Shown one piece after another: positions 45,201 to 53,120 of a DNA stretch of 64,000 nt. This stretch comes from Clostridia bacterium (GTDB lineage Bacteria > Bacillota > Clostridia > TANB77 > CAG-465), in NCBI GenBank assembly GCA_017536445.1, contig JAFXHJ010000006.1, forward strand, positions 1-64,000, given 5' to 3'. The notes under the pieces were generated by a model. That model did not search any database, was not told the DNA's origin, and worked only from the letters and a program-made list of their open reading frames with translations. Made by a program: the position numbers and the translations under genes. How positions within the stretch are numbered: position 1 is the first letter of the stretch; every line of letters begins with the position of its first letter.

Positions 45201-45400
45201 GAGCAACATTATTATTGTTATTCCCAACAAATGCAATAATACATGCAGCTACAAACAATCCTAATATTATAGCAGTACTTCCAACGGTAGGTGGAGTAGT
45301 ACTTGTAATATTAAGCATAGTTCTTACACTTATAGGTGGATTAATTCCATCTAAGTTAGCAAGTAAGAAAGATCCAGTTATTGCACTTAGAACAGAATAA
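42203..45400 (+). CDS. MacB-type ABC exporter, ATPase fused to a large permease
   Basis: A 1065-residue single-chain ABC transporter. The ATPase (residues 1-230) has [24 protein letters not shown] and [12 protein letters not shown] first membrane helix (about 290-310) is followed by an extracellular part of roughly 600 residues and three C-terminal FtsX-type helices ([49 protein letters not shown]). This is the mechanotransmission design of MacB/LolCDE, acting on a periplasm-like or cell-surface substrate. The start at 42203 follows GGAAAGG; the 30 codons before it lack a ribosome-binding site. Substrate unknown. Confidence 0.9.
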   Translation: MLKLKGITKTYVTANDKVEALKGVDIEFRKSEFVSILGQSGCGKTTLLNIIGGLDRYTKGDLIINGKSTKEFKDRDWDSYRNHSVGFVFQSYNLIPHQSVLSNVELALTIGGISKKARRERAKVALELVGLGDQIHKRPNQLSGGQMQRVAIARALVNNPEIILADEPTGALDTKTSVQIMEILKEVSKDRLVIMVTHNPELAETYSTRIVKIRDGELLDDSKPFDSSVEKEEKQKAKANKKLSMSIFTALSLSLNNLLTKKGRTILTSFAGSIGIIGIAMILSLSTGFQNYIDKIQEDTLTSYPFQITSETADGASMLLSMTGATADNDATGENVKETQNIREMFTKIGTNDLKSFKYHLEKNKSEVDKMVSFTRYTYGITPIIYTKDVTGEIAKLNPSNLMNSISGNSSAGTIMSSAGITVFSELVDNQEMIEDQYELLKGDWPKEYNEVIIILPKPNQISDMLLYGLGLRELDELEDMIADIIQQKEIVNDSKPLEYTYDDLMNLTFKLVDASSLYKYNSKYGIYENKENDKEYIEKLYDKAERIKVVGIVTPKSSESMSMLAGVGYTKKLTEHVIKTASKSEIVKKQLADSDVNVFSGKEFDDDEETAGLDFEDMISIDKDMLASAFGGNVSEKTIANMTTGYMTEISNAITVNTLQAEVAFTTTLETLTKEMLTMYIKENAVMGMATMKLSAVDAEVDKYLNNTSAKAHLAKLEKDYVVPASVFKDTYAQMIKGFLKGYIMTTANNNPGGNVDIYNEDPAGMFMEQMVEPLVQAFVAQDAIKAAATQMGAAMTEATMQKTILTKVGELTAKLAETMAGAFKVDEKKIAAAFKFDMSEDEIRSIIETMSSTSTVQNATTNLITLGYQDLNSPTTMQFYFENFENKEKFIAFLDAYNDKMEKEDDEKVIKYTDVTGILMSSVKVIVDSVSYVLIAFVSISLVVSSIMIGIITYISVLERTKEIGVLRAIGASKKDISRVFNAETFIVGLLAGLIGIGATLLLLFPTNAIIHAATNNPNIIAVLPTVGGVVLVILSIVLTLIGGLIPSKLASKKDPVIALRTE

Positions 45401-45413
45401 TATTAATAATATA

Positions 45414-45450
45414 AATAGACAAAGAATATTTTATCTTTGTCTATTTTTTT
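45414..45450 (+). terminator. intrinsic terminator
   Basis: AATAGACAAAGA / TCTTTGTCTATT with a T-run after the ABC exporter. Confidence 0.88.
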
Positions 45451-45451
45451 G

Positions 45452-45480
45452 TTGACATGTATTTTAACAAAGAATATAAT
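45452..45480 (+). promoter_or_regulatory. consensus sigma-A promoter
   Basis: TTGACA (45452-45457), a 17-base spacer and TATAAT (45475-45480), immediately after the preceding terminator. Confidence 0.88.
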
Positions 45481-45519
45481 TTGTGTGGATAAGAAACAAT
45501 GAAAGGTAAGGTGTTTTTT

Positions 45520-46713
45520 ATGGGAAGAATGGTAGGTACAGTATCTAGAGGTATACGTACACCAATTATTAAAGCTGGGGACGATTTAGTTAAAATCGTT
45601 GCCGATTCAGTTTTAGAAGCTGCAAAAGAATATGATTTTGAAATTAAAGACAGAGATATTATTGCAGCAACAGAAGCAATAGTTGCAAGAGCACAAGCAA
45701 ACTATGCTACAGTAGATGAAATTGCTACAGACATTAGAAACAAATTTACAGGGGATACATTAGGAGTTATATTCCCAATACTAAGTAGAAATCGTTTTGC
45801 AATATGTCTAAGAGCAATAGCAAAAGGTGCTAAGAAAATAGTATTAATGCTAAGTTATCCATCAGACGAAGTTGGAAATCATTTAATAACATTAGATATG
45901 TTAGATGAAAAAGGAGTGAATCCTTATTCTGATGTTTTAACTTTAGAAAAATATAGAGAATTATTTGGATATGTAAAACATCAATTTACAGGTATGGATT
46001 ATGTGGAATACTATGAGAATTTAATAAAAGAATCTGGTGCGGAAGTGGAAATAATATTCTCAAACAATCCAAGAACAATATTAAACTATACAAAAGATGT
46101 TCTTGTTTGTGATATCCATACAAGAGCAAGAACTAAAAGAATACTTAAAGAAAATGGTGGAAACATCATATTAGGTCTAGACGATATTATGACTAGCCCA
46201 ATAGGTGAAAGTGGATGTAATGAAGATTATGGTTTGCTAGGTTCAAACAAAGCAACAGAGGATAAAGTAAAGTTATTCCCAAGAAACTGTGATGAGTTTG
46301 TACTTGAACTTCAAGCAGAAATATTCAAAAGAACTGGTAAAACAGTAGAAGTTATGGTGTATGGAGATGGAGCGTTTAAAGATCCTGTAGGTAAGATATG
46401 GGAGCTTGCAGATCCAGTTGTATCTCCTGGATATACTAGTGGACTTACAGGGACACCAAATGAAGTTAAATTGAAATATTTAGCAGATAACAACTTTGCG
46501 CATCTAGAAGGGGAGGCATTAAAAGAAGCAATAAAAAACCACATTAAGAGCAAAAAAGAAAATCTAGTAGGTTCTATGGAATCTCAAGGAACAACACCAA
46601 GAAGATTAACAGACCTTATTGGTTCGTTATGTGATTTAACATCTGGAAGTGGAGACAAGGGAACACCAGTTGTATATATTAGCGGTTACTTTGATAACTA
46701 TACAGATAACTAG
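45520..46713 (+). CDS. F420-0:glutamate ligase-like (CofE-like) protein
   Basis: A 397-residue protein resembling the CofE ligase fold seen in Firmicutes that lack coenzyme F420: VGTVSRGIRTPIIKAGDDL at the start, DIIAATEAIVARAQ, then IGESGCNEDYGLLGSN and VMVYGDGAFKDPVGKIWELADPVVSPGY. In archaea CofE adds glutamate to F420-0; no other F420 gene is present here, so the substrate is probably different. The start at 45520 follows AAGGTG; the earlier ATG at 45499 has no clear ribosome-binding site. Monocistronic. Confidence 0.72.
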   Translation: MGRMVGTVSRGIRTPIIKAGDDLVKIVADSVLEAAKEYDFEIKDRDIIAATEAIVARAQANYATVDEIATDIRNKFTGDTLGVIFPILSRNRFAICLRAIAKGAKKIVLMLSYPSDEVGNHLITLDMLDEKGVNPYSDVLTLEKYRELFGYVKHQFTGMDYVEYYENLIKESGAEVEIIFSNNPRTILNYTKDVLVCDIHTRARTKRILKENGGNIILGLDDIMTSPIGESGCNEDYGLLGSNKATEDKVKLFPRNCDEFVLELQAEIFKRTGKTVEVMVYGDGAFKDPVGKIWELADPVVSPGYTSGLTGTPNEVKLKYLADNNFAHLEGEALKEAIKNHIKSKKENLVGSMESQGTTPRRLTDLIGSLCDLTSGSGDKGTPVVYISGYFDNYTDN

Positions 46714-46723
46714 GTTGTTAAAA

Positions 46724-46761
46724 TGTACCATAAATTGACTAACCATCACATTTATGGTACA
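46724..46761. promoter_or_regulatory. inverted repeat overlapping a promoter
   Basis: TGTACCATAAAT (46724-46735) and ATTTATGGTACA (46750-46761) are perfect 12-base complements. The second arm covers most of the -10 of the next promoter, and the -35 starts at the end of the first arm. It could be an operator or double as a terminator of the preceding gene. Confidence 0.75.
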
Positions 46762-46763
46762 AT
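46735..46763 (+). promoter_or_regulatory. promoter of the zinc-ribbon gene
   Basis: TTGACT (46735-46740), a 17-base spacer and TACAAT (46758-46763) with an extended TGG. Confidence 0.7.
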
Positions 46764-46833
46764 ATTTTTGTCTTAAAGCAAGGCTTAAACCAAACTTGGT
46801 ATAAGATAAAAATAATTTAAGGAAGGTAGTGTT

Positions 46834-47175
46834 ATGGACAAAAAGTTATTTAGGAAATGGTTCAATGGTAAGTATGGTAAACTCCCTCCCGAAAGACAGC
46901 TTAAAGAGATCGCAAAGCTTCGGGAAATTTTAGACGATTTTGAAGAATCGCGACACAGAAAATTTGACCGTTATCACGAAAAATGCGAGTGCTGCGGTAA
47001 GTACTCGTTAAGAAGCGCATTTCATTCGCATGCAGAACTCATAACTAGAGAAGTGGATGTAAATGGTGAAAAGCACAATGCGGAGTTTTCCGTTGAGTAT
47101 TACACGTGTCCTAAGTGCGAGTGCACATTTATGTTTGATCAGTACTTTATTGGATATGAAGGAGATGCTGAATAA
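46834..47175 (+). CDS. small zinc-ribbon-like protein
   Basis: A 113-residue protein. The first half is a basic helix region (LPPERQLKEIAKLREILDDFEESRH); the second half has two cysteine knuckles, CECCGKY and CPKCEC, about 40 residues apart, giving a likely zinc ribbon. Function unknown; nucleic-acid binding is plausible. The start follows AAGGAAGG. Its own promoter, an inverted repeat upstream and a terminator downstream make it another single-gene cassette. Codon use includes CCC, CGG and TCG, rare in the neighbours. Confidence 0.7.
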   Translation: MDKKLFRKWFNGKYGKLPPERQLKEIAKLREILDDFEESRHRKFDRYHEKCECCGKYSLRSAFHSHAELITREVDVNGEKHNAEFSVEYYTCPKCECTFMFDQYFIGYEGDAE

Positions 47176-47184
47176 ACATGCAAG

Positions 47185-47215
47185 ATCAAGCGAATTTATT
47201 TCGCTTGATTTTTTT
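47185..47215 (+). terminator. intrinsic terminator
   Basis: ATCAAGCGAA / TTCGCTTGAT followed by a T-run. Confidence 0.9.
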
Positions 47216-47278
47216 CTTGTTATAATATATTCTTTATGTAGATGTATAGATATTATATATACAAATAGGGGGAAGAAT

Positions 47279-48130
47279 ATGTTTTCTAAAAGAGCTGATG
47301 GAAGAAGAATAAAATCTTTAGCTCCATATTATAAGATAATTCCATATATAATGAAGGAAAGAACAGATGCTCATGTGTACTTTGAAGAAGATATTCCAGT
47401 AGATAATTTAGAAGAGTACATTGCTAAAAAGAAAGAGGAAGGAATAAAGATAAAACATATGGACGTGGTTCTTGCGGCAATTGGTAGAGTTGCTTTAGAA
47501 AAACCGCGTATTAATAGATTTATTATGAATCGCAGAATATACGCAAGAAATGAAGTAAGCATTTCTCTTGCTATGATAAGAAAACTAAATGAAGAAGATT
47601 ATGTAGATACTACAGTTAAGTTTAAGATTAAACCAGAAGATACAATATTTACTATTGCAGGGAAAGAACAAAAAGTTGTTGAAGAAAACAAGAAGGCAAA
47701 GTCAAATAATAGTACGGATAAACTTGCTGCAGCAGTAATGAGTTTGCCAAATCCATTAATAAAATTTGTTGTATGGTTAATAACTAAAATGGATAATTGG
47801 AATATGCTACCTAGATTTGTAATGGAAGCATCACCTTTCCATACAAGTATATTCTTAACTAATTTAGGTTCGGTAGGTATAGATTCAATATATCATCATA
47901 TATATAACTTCGGCACGACAAGTGGTTTCCTTGCAATGGGCGGTAGAAAAACAAGAATAAAAGATGTTACGACTGGAGAAACAGAAAAGTATATGACATT
48001 CAGATTTGTAATGGATGAAAGAATTTGTGATGGATATTATTATGCAAGAGCTTTTTCGGCTTTTAGAAGATATATAATGTATCCAGAATTATTAGAACTT
48101 CCTGCAGATGCTAAAGAGGATCAAGAATAG
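47279..48130 (+). CDS. 2-oxoacid dehydrogenase acyltransferase-like protein lacking the catalytic His
   Basis: A 283-residue protein with the fold pattern of the E2/chloramphenicol acetyltransferase catalytic domain: IKHMDVVLAAIGRVALEKPRINRF near residue 60, HTSIFLTNLGSVGID near 190 and FVMDERICDGYYYARAFSAFRR near 245. Active enzymes have HRxxDG at the last motif; here it is ERICDG, so the catalytic His appears to be Glu. No lipoyl domain is present. It may act as a non-enzymatic or altered acyltransferase. The ATG at 47279 follows GGGGGAAG; upstream codons in this frame overlap the previous gene and its terminator. Confidence 0.7.
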   Translation: MFSKRADGRRIKSLAPYYKIIPYIMKERTDAHVYFEEDIPVDNLEEYIAKKKEEGIKIKHMDVVLAAIGRVALEKPRINRFIMNRRIYARNEVSISLAMIRKLNEEDYVDTTVKFKIKPEDTIFTIAGKEQKVVEENKKAKSNNSTDKLAAAVMSLPNPLIKFVVWLITKMDNWNMLPRFVMEASPFHTSIFLTNLGSVGIDSIYHHIYNFGTTSGFLAMGGRKTRIKDVTTGETEKYMTFRFVMDERICDGYYYARAFSAFRRYIMYPELLELPADAKEDQE

Positions 48131-48156
48131 TAATTAATTTAATAAAAATATATAAC

Positions 48157-48188
48157 AAAAACCAGAGAAATGTTTTCTCTGGTTTTGT
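48157..48188. terminator. bidirectional intrinsic terminator
   Basis: AAAACCAGAGAAA / TTTCTCTGGTTTT between the acyltransferase-like gene and the convergent 73-residue gene. Confidence 0.85.
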
Positions 48189-48202
48189 TTAATGTTAGAA
48201 GG

Positions 48203-48424
48203 TTAAAAAGTAATTGCTCTACAATGTTCGTAAAGTTCTTTGATAGAATTGAATTTTTTGGTAAGAATTGCTTTTTCAAAAAATACAGCGGTGATTTCTT
48301 CGGCCGTAGTTATTTGTTTTTTGTCGTTGCTCATTTCATAATGTACCATAAAATCCATAAGAGTGTCATACTCTCTTGCTTGTTCTTTGCCGTCCTGTAC
48401 AAATGTAATCTTCAGGTCTTTCAT
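48203..48424 (-). CDS. small hypothetical protein
   Basis: A 73-residue soluble protein that I do not recognise (LKITFVQDGKEQAREYDTLMDF; ITTAEEITAVFFEKAILTKKF). It has a strand-then-helices look and no membrane segment. AAGGAGC precedes the ATG. A well-formed promoter upstream and a shared terminator downstream make it a single-gene unit. Its codon use (CTG, GTC, GCC) is unlike that of the corA and acyltransferase-like genes on either side. Confidence 0.65.
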   Translation of the reverse strand: MKDLKITFVQDGKEQAREYDTLMDFMVHYEMSNDKKQITTAEEITAVFFEKAILTKKFNSIKELYEHCRAITF

Positions 48425-48472
48425 ATGTGCTCCTTAAATAATTATTTGTAGGCTAAATTTAACTACGAAAAG

Positions 48473-48501
48473 ATTATATCATAAAAATACCCGCAAAACA
48501 A
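48473..48501 (-). promoter_or_regulatory. promoter of the 73-residue gene
   Basis: On the minus strand TTGTTT (48496-48501), a 17-base spacer and TATAAT (48473-48478) with an extended TGA. Confidence 0.7.
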
Positions 48502-48521
48502 CAAAAGTGGTATTATTTTGC

Positions 48522-48551
48522 TTGACAAGGCCCTTGTGGGCATAATAAAAT
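48522..48551 (+). promoter_or_regulatory. promoter of corA-radA
   Basis: TTGACA (48522-48527), an 18-base spacer and TAAAAT (48546-48551). It is divergent from the preceding promoter, with 20 bases between the two -35 elements. Confidence 0.65.
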
Positions 48552-48577
48552 AAAAGTTGAAGAGAGGAGGAAATAGT

Positions 48578-49525
48578 ATGATTAAAATATTAAAAAATAC
48601 TGAAGAAAACAAAACAATTCTTGAAATCAAGAATATAGAAAAGGGCTGCTGGATAGATTTAATAAAACCAACAGAAGCAGAACTAAAAAGAGTCATATCA
48701 GAAACTGGTGCAGATGAAACATTGTTAAGATACGCGCTTGACGAAGAAGAAACGTCTCACATAGATACTGAAGACGACCAAGTATTGGTATCGTTCAATA
48801 TGCCTATAACAGAAAGTAATAAACGCGGCAAGGTATATACAACAATGCCAATAGGAGTACTAGTAGTCCGAGATGATTTTGTTATAACAATTTCAAATGC
48901 ATCATTCAAACTACTAGATATGCTTAATAAAAAGAAGGCAATAGTTGGTGAAATTTCTACATACAAAAAGACAAGACTTGCTTTTCAACTGCTATACATT
49001 ACATCGGTTGAATTCTTAAGATACTTAACATATATAAGTAGAGATCTAGAAGTGTATGAAGAAAACTTGGCTAAATCTATGAATAGTAACGAATTATTCA
49101 AATTAATAAATTACCAAAAGTCTATGATATTCTTTAATACAGCAATTAAAACAAACCAAGCGGTTATGGAAAGATTAAATCGTGGAAAATTAATTAAAGT
49201 GTATGAAGAGGATGAAGATATACTTGAAGATGCGGCAATAGAAAATAGACAAGCCTTAGAAATGTCTAAAACATATAGCGATATTTTAAATGGTATGACA
49301 GAAGTATTTGGTACAGTTGTATCTAACAACCTAAATGATGTCATGAAGTTATTAGCATCAATTACCTTAATTATATCTATACCAACCTTTATTGCATCGT
49401 TATTTGGAATGAATGTTCCGTTCCCTCTACCAGCGGGATTAAATGGATTTTATATAATACTTGGAATAATGGCAGTAACAACAATAATAGTAACTGTATG
49501 GCTAAAGAGAAAGGATTTGTTGTAA
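48578..49525 (+). CDS. corA: CorA-family magnesium/cobalt transporter
   Basis: A 315-residue divalent-cation channel. A large cytoplasmic alpha/beta domain is followed by two C-terminal membrane helices; the selectivity motif GMN is present in LFGMNVPFPL between them (about residue 278), and the protein ends with basic residues (WLKRKDLL) as in CorA. The start at 48578 follows GAGGAGG; the track of codons upstream runs through that site. radA begins three bases after the stop, so the two are co-transcribed. Confidence 0.93.
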   Translation: MIKILKNTEENKTILEIKNIEKGCWIDLIKPTEAELKRVISETGADETLLRYALDEEETSHIDTEDDQVLVSFNMPITESNKRGKVYTTMPIGVLVVRDDFVITISNASFKLLDMLNKKKAIVGEISTYKKTRLAFQLLYITSVEFLRYLTYISRDLEVYEENLAKSMNSNELFKLINYQKSMIFFNTAIKTNQAVMERLNRGKLIKVYEEDEDILEDAAIENRQALEMSKTYSDILNGMTEVFGTVVSNNLNDVMKLLASITLIISIPTFIASLFGMNVPFPLPAGLNGFYIILGIMAVTTIIVTVWLKRKDLL

Positions 49526-49528
49526 TAG

Positions 49529-50890
49529 ATGGGAAAAGAAAAAGTAGTATTCTTTTGTAAAGACTGTGGCTATGAATCTGCAAAATGGCTAGGAAAATGT
49601 CCTGGATGTAATGCTTGGAATAGCTTTGTTGAAGAAAAAATAAAGAAGGAAATAGTAGCAAATAGATCTGTTTCAAATGTACCAAAAAGTGAACTAAAAA
49701 AGTTGAAAGATGTTTCTGTAGAACATAAACAAAGATTTACTACGGGTTTTGAAGAACTAGATAGAGTACTTGGCGGTGGAATTGTAGATGGCTCACTTAT
49801 ACTTTTAGGTGGTGAACCTGGTATTGGTAAATCTACACTTGTACTTCAAGTAACAGACAAGTTAACAACACACGGAGATGTACTTTATGTATCTGGAGAA
49901 GAGTCAGAACTACAAGTAAGACTAAGAGCAGATAGACTAGGAATAGATAATGATAAAATATATTTTTATGGCGAAACAGACATAGCAGAAATAGAACAAA
50001 AAATAATAAATATGAACCCAAAAGTTTGTATAATAGATTCTATACAAACGATGTATGATGAAGCAATATCTTCAGTACCTGGAAGTGTATCTCAAGTAAG
50101 AGAAGTAACAGCAAGACTTATGAATGTAGCTAAAAAGATGGGAATAATAACAATAGTTATTGGCCATGTAACAAAAGATGGAACAATAGCTGGACCTAGA
50201 CTTTTAGAACATATGGTAGATGTTGTGTTATACATAGAAGGAGAAAGATTTGTAAGTCATAGAATAGTTAGAGGAGTAAAAAATAGATTTGGTTCTACCA
50301 ACGAAATAGGAATATTTGAAATGGCCGAAAAGGGAATGGTAGAAGTAACTAATATGTCCGAAATGTTCTTAACTAAAGAAACAAATCAACCAGGCGCTGC
50401 AACAACTGCAATTCTTGAAGGAACATCAACATTACTTCTAGAACTTCAAGCACTAACTTCACATTCATATTATAACGTGCCAAGAAGAGTAACTAATGGA
50501 ATAGATTTAAATAGACTTAATATGATTCTTGCAGTTATAGAGAAAGTTTGTGGAATAAGTTTAGGTGCACAAGATGTATATGTAAATGTTGTTGGTGGTA
50601 TAAAAATAACCGAACCTGCATCAGATCTTGCGGTAGCTATGGCGGTTATATCTAGTTACAAATCTGTACCAGTAAAACCAGGTTCGCTGTTTATAGGGGA
50701 GCTTGCATTAACTGGAGAGATTAGAAGCGTTGTAAATGTAGAAAAGAGAATTAAAGAGGCGGTTAAATTAGGATTTACTACAATCTATACAACTAAGTAT
50801 GGATTAGAGAAAATAACGCTTCCTAAAGAGGCTAAAATAGTTAAGGTTAACAATATAAAAGACCTTGTAAAAAACATTCAAAATGATTAG
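49529..50890 (+). CDS. radA: DNA repair protein RadA
   Basis: A 453-residue RecA-like ATPase that helps process recombination intermediates. N-terminal zinc finger CKDCGYESAKWLGKCPGC (residues 8-25), ATPase with GGEPGIGKST (about 92-101), the RadA-specific KNRFGSTNEIGIFEM (about 251-265), and a C-terminal Lon-protease-like domain. Full length. The ribosome-binding site AAGGA lies inside the end of corA. In Bacillus the order is radA-disA-...-carD; here carD follows on its own promoter. Confidence 0.97.
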   Translation: MGKEKVVFFCKDCGYESAKWLGKCPGCNAWNSFVEEKIKKEIVANRSVSNVPKSELKKLKDVSVEHKQRFTTGFEELDRVLGGGIVDGSLILLGGEPGIGKSTLVLQVTDKLTTHGDVLYVSGEESELQVRLRADRLGIDNDKIYFYGETDIAEIEQKIINMNPKVCIIDSIQTMYDEAISSVPGSVSQVREVTARLMNVAKKMGIITIVIGHVTKDGTIAGPRLLEHMVDVVLYIEGERFVSHRIVRGVKNRFGSTNEIGIFEMAEKGMVEVTNMSEMFLTKETNQPGAATTAILEGTSTLLLELQALTSHSYYNVPRRVTNGIDLNRLNMILAVIEKVCGISLGAQDVYVNVVGGIKITEPASDLAVAMAVISSYKSVPVKPGSLFIGELALTGEIRSVVNVEKRIKEAVKLGFTTIYTTKYGLEKITLPKEAKIVKVNNIKDLVKNIQND

Positions 50891-50913
50891 TAAAAACATA
50901 TGAATATATAGTA

Positions 50914-50965
50914 GAGTAAAGGAGTTTTAAGAAAAAAATAATTTTTTAAATTCCTTTACTTTTTG
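50914..50965 (+). terminator. long intrinsic terminator carrying the next -35
   Basis: AGTAAAGGAGTTTAAGAAAAAA pairs with the complement up to TCCTTTACT, then TTTTT. The TTTACT at its 3' end also serves as the -35 of the carD promoter. Confidence 0.8.
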
Positions 50966-50983
50966 TATAAAAAGTGGTATAAT
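50955..50983 (+). promoter_or_regulatory. promoter of carD
   Basis: TTTACT (50955-50960), a 17-base spacer and TATAAT (50978-50983) with an extended TGG. Confidence 0.7.
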
Positions 50984-51025
50984 ATAACTGTGATTGATAA
51001 AATAAAAGGAAAGCGAGGGATTAGC

Positions 51026-51544
51026 ATGTTTAGTATTGGAGATAAAGTAGTATATCCTATGCACGGTGCAGGAACAATCGAATCTATCGAAGAACAAGAA
51101 ATGTTTGGAGATACAGCAGAATATTATATAATCAAGATGCCAGTTGGTGATATGAAGGTTATGGTACCTACAGAATCAGCTGCAGAAATAGGAGTAAGAG
51201 AAGTATCGGATTCTTCTATTGCACCTAGTGTATTTGCTGTGCTAGAAAAACCTAAGGAAGAATATGTTTACGAAAATAATTGGAACAGAAGATATAAATC
51301 TAATGTTGAAAAGATAAAGACTGGTGACATACTAGAAGTAGCAGATGTTGTTAGAGAATTATCTCATAGACATATGGAAAGAGGACTTTCTACGGCTGAA
51401 AAGAAAATGCTAAACTCAGCTAAAGAAATATTAATAAGTGAGCTTATGCTTGCACAAGGATTAGAACATTCGGATGTGGATCGTGAAATTGAAGAAAAAA
51501 TTAAATTCTCTTACGATTTAGGAACAACAACAGAAATGACTTAA
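51026..51544 (+). CDS. CarD/CdnL-type RNA-polymerase-binding regulator
   Basis: A 172-residue transcription factor that binds the RNA polymerase beta subunit and stabilises open promoters. The N-terminal Tudor-like domain is MFSIGDKVVYPMHGAGTIESIE...YYIIKMPVGDMKVMVP, and the C-terminal helical domain follows (VADVVRELSHRHMERGLSTAEKKML). Full length. The ATG at 51026 follows GCGAGGGA; upstream codons overlap the promoter. It could affect the many extended -10 promoters in this genome, but that is inference. Confidence 0.93.
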   Translation: MFSIGDKVVYPMHGAGTIESIEEQEMFGDTAEYYIIKMPVGDMKVMVPTESAAEIGVREVSDSSIAPSVFAVLEKPKEEYVYENNWNRRYKSNVEKIKTGDILEVADVVRELSHRHMERGLSTAEKKMLNSAKEILISELMLAQGLEHSDVDREIEEKIKFSYDLGTTTEMT

Positions 51545-51563
51545 TCTAAAATAAAGTAGTATT

Positions 51564-51590
51564 AAAACTGGGACAAGCCCCAGTTTTTTT
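51564..51590 (+). terminator. intrinsic terminator of carD
   Basis: AAAACTGGG / CCCCAGTTTTTTT hairpin. Confidence 0.88.
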
Positions 51591-51611
51591 ATGTGAAAAT
51601 GATATAAACTA

Positions 51612-51640
51612 TTGACGAAAGATATTAAAAAGTGGATAAT
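51612..51640 (+). promoter_or_regulatory. promoter of the 161-residue membrane protein gene
   Basis: TTGACG (51612-51617), a 17-base spacer and GATAAT (51635-51640). Confidence 0.65.
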
Positions 51641-51670
51641 GTAAGAAGAGAACATAATAAGAGGTATAAT

Positions 51671-52156
51671 ATGGAGAAATATGAAAAAGCTAGAAGAGAA
51701 TCAAGAACGACAGTAAAAAAACAACAAGAACTAAAACAAAACAATAGAAAATTGAATTTTAAAGTATTAAAAAAACCAGGCAATTTTACATTAGTTTTTG
51801 CAACAGCATATATAATGTTAATAATACTAAGTGTAATAGGTAGAATTTCTACACTTAAATACACTTCAACTACAGAAGTAACATTTGGTGCAGTAATAGG
51901 TGAATTTTTAATGCCTATAATTGTAGCAGCACTTTTGATTGTTACAACAATTATATATTATAAAAATAGAGTATATGGTGCAGCTTTAGAAATGTCTGTA
52001 GGACTTTCTATGGTAGTAGATGTATTAATAAGTGTATTTACATCTGGATTTGATTTTTTAGCATTATTACTTACATTAATAATACCAAGTACGTTAATAG
52101 TACATTCAATAATTACTTTGAAAGCTATTAAAAAAGAAAAGAAAAAGTCGGCGTAA
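51671..52156 (+). CDS. hypothetical membrane protein
   Basis: A 161-residue protein with a charged N-terminal tail of about 38 residues (EKYEKARRESRTTVKKQQELKQ) and three to four hydrophobic helices (FTLVFATAYIMLIILSVIG; GEFLMPIIVAALLIVTTIIYY; AALEMSVGLSMVVDVLISVF; FLALLLTLIIPSTLIVHSII). It ends KKEKKKSA. No family recognised. The start at 51671 follows AGAGG; the earlier ATG at 51632 lies inside the promoter. A tRNA-Thr gene follows 10 bases after the stop. Confidence 0.7.
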   Translation: MEKYEKARRESRTTVKKQQELKQNNRKLNFKVLKKPGNFTLVFATAYIMLIILSVIGRISTLKYTSTTEVTFGAVIGEFLMPIIVAALLIVTTIIYYKNRVYGAALEMSVGLSMVVDVLISVFTSGFDFLALLLTLIIPSTLIVHSIITLKAIKKEKKKSA

Positions 52157-52166
52157 GCTGACATAT

Positions 52167-52242
52167 GCTGGTGTAGCTCAGTAGGCAGAGCAACAGATTC
52201 GTAACCTGTAGGTCGGCGGTTCGATTCCGCCCACCAGCTCCA
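52167..52242 (+). tRNA. tRNA-Thr (anticodon CGT)
   Basis: A 76-base cloverleaf: acceptor GCTGGTG / CACCAGC, D arm GCTC...GAGC, anticodon stem ACAGA / CCTGT region with loop TTCGTAA (CGT), T arm GGCGG TTCGATT CCGCC, encoded CCA. It may be co-transcribed with the upstream membrane-protein gene. Confidence 0.95.
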
Positions 52243-52246
52243 TTTG

Positions 52247-52276
52247 TACTCCTACTTGTGGGAGTATTTCTTTTTT
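52247..52276 (+). terminator. intrinsic terminator of tRNA-Thr
   Basis: TACTCC / GGAGTA hairpin followed by TTTCTTTTTT. Confidence 0.75.
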
Positions 52277-52358
52277 CCACTTTTGTAATTATTAAATTAT
52301 AGTCATAAACAAAATTAAACTAAAAATATTCTACAATTTATTAGTATAGGCAATTAAC

Positions 52359-52397
52359 AAAAGAGGAATTTATCGTTAGTGACAAATTCCTCTTTTT
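52359..52397. terminator. intrinsic terminator for the uridine-kinase-like gene
   Basis: AAAAGAGGAATTT / AAATTCCTCTTTT with T-runs on both sides, 24 bases after the original end of the minus-strand gene at 52421. Confidence 0.85.
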
Positions 52398-52420
52398 AAA
52401 TATATATTTTACTTTTAAGT

Positions 52421-53120
52421 TCATTTATTATCTTTTTGAATACCATTTTTTATGATGAGACTGTATTCATACATATCATCGTAATAATTATCCGTTCTCT
52501 TATTTGCAATAATGATCATATCTGCTTTTGAGCGAACTGGTTCAGTGTATGGCTTGTGTTGTAGCTTTTGACGTAGGTTAAAATTTTCTCTAATAGATTT
52601 TTCGTCGATGTCTCTTCCGTTTTAATAAATCTCTAGTTATTCTATTATGCAGTCTAGTTTCGTCATCAACATCAAAATAAATTAGCAAATCGGGATTTTT
52701 TACAAAATCAAAATCACCTTCAACGATTATATATTTTACTGGAAAAACTTTTTTATGATATTCTCTAGCATCAACGCCTTCGCCAGTTACATCGTCATAC
52801 GTGGGTACGAGATGGAATTCATTAGCCTTAAGATTTTTTATTGCAGAAATATTTTCATTAAGAGCTGTTGTGTTGTATTTTTTTAAAGGCGAGTTACCTT
52901 CCAAATTTTTACGTCTAAATTCTCTATTGCCAATCACATAATCGTCAGTGCTTAATGTGCAGGCATCTCCTAAGAACATTATTAATTCATGAGCAAATGT
53001 TGTTTTGCCACTTCCTGCACCTCCTACAATATTTATTACTTTTACATTATTATTTGTAGAAGCTATCATATTTTTTATTTCAGCAAATATATCATTTCTG
53101 CTTAAATTGTTTTTTGTCAT
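52421..53120 (-). pseudogene. uridine kinase-like P-loop protein with a frameshift
   Basis: The first frame (53120 down to 52590) encodes a P-loop kinase-like protein: GGAGSGKTTFAHEL at about residues 32-45, STDDYV, VEGDFDFVKNPDLLIYFDVDDETRLHNRITRD. It then runs into TAG. The other frame continues from about 52617-52623 as GRDIDEKSIRENFNLRQ, then HKPYTEPVRSKADMIII and on to a stop at 52421, which is exactly the expected end of a uridine-kinase-like domain (RGR...I..NF..R....pYt.P.k..ADmii). So one reading-frame change splits an otherwise complete gene of about 230 residues. AAGGAGG precedes the ATG. Confidence 0.85.

Noticed and set aside
47063-47278. In-frame upstream extension of the acyltransferase-like protein
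   Set aside because: It overlaps the zinc-ribbon gene and its terminator; the ATG at 47279 has a strong ribosome-binding site.
52590-52630. Programmed frameshifting in the uridine-kinase-like gene
   Set aside because: No stimulatory structure or family precedent is evident; mutation or sequence error is simpler.
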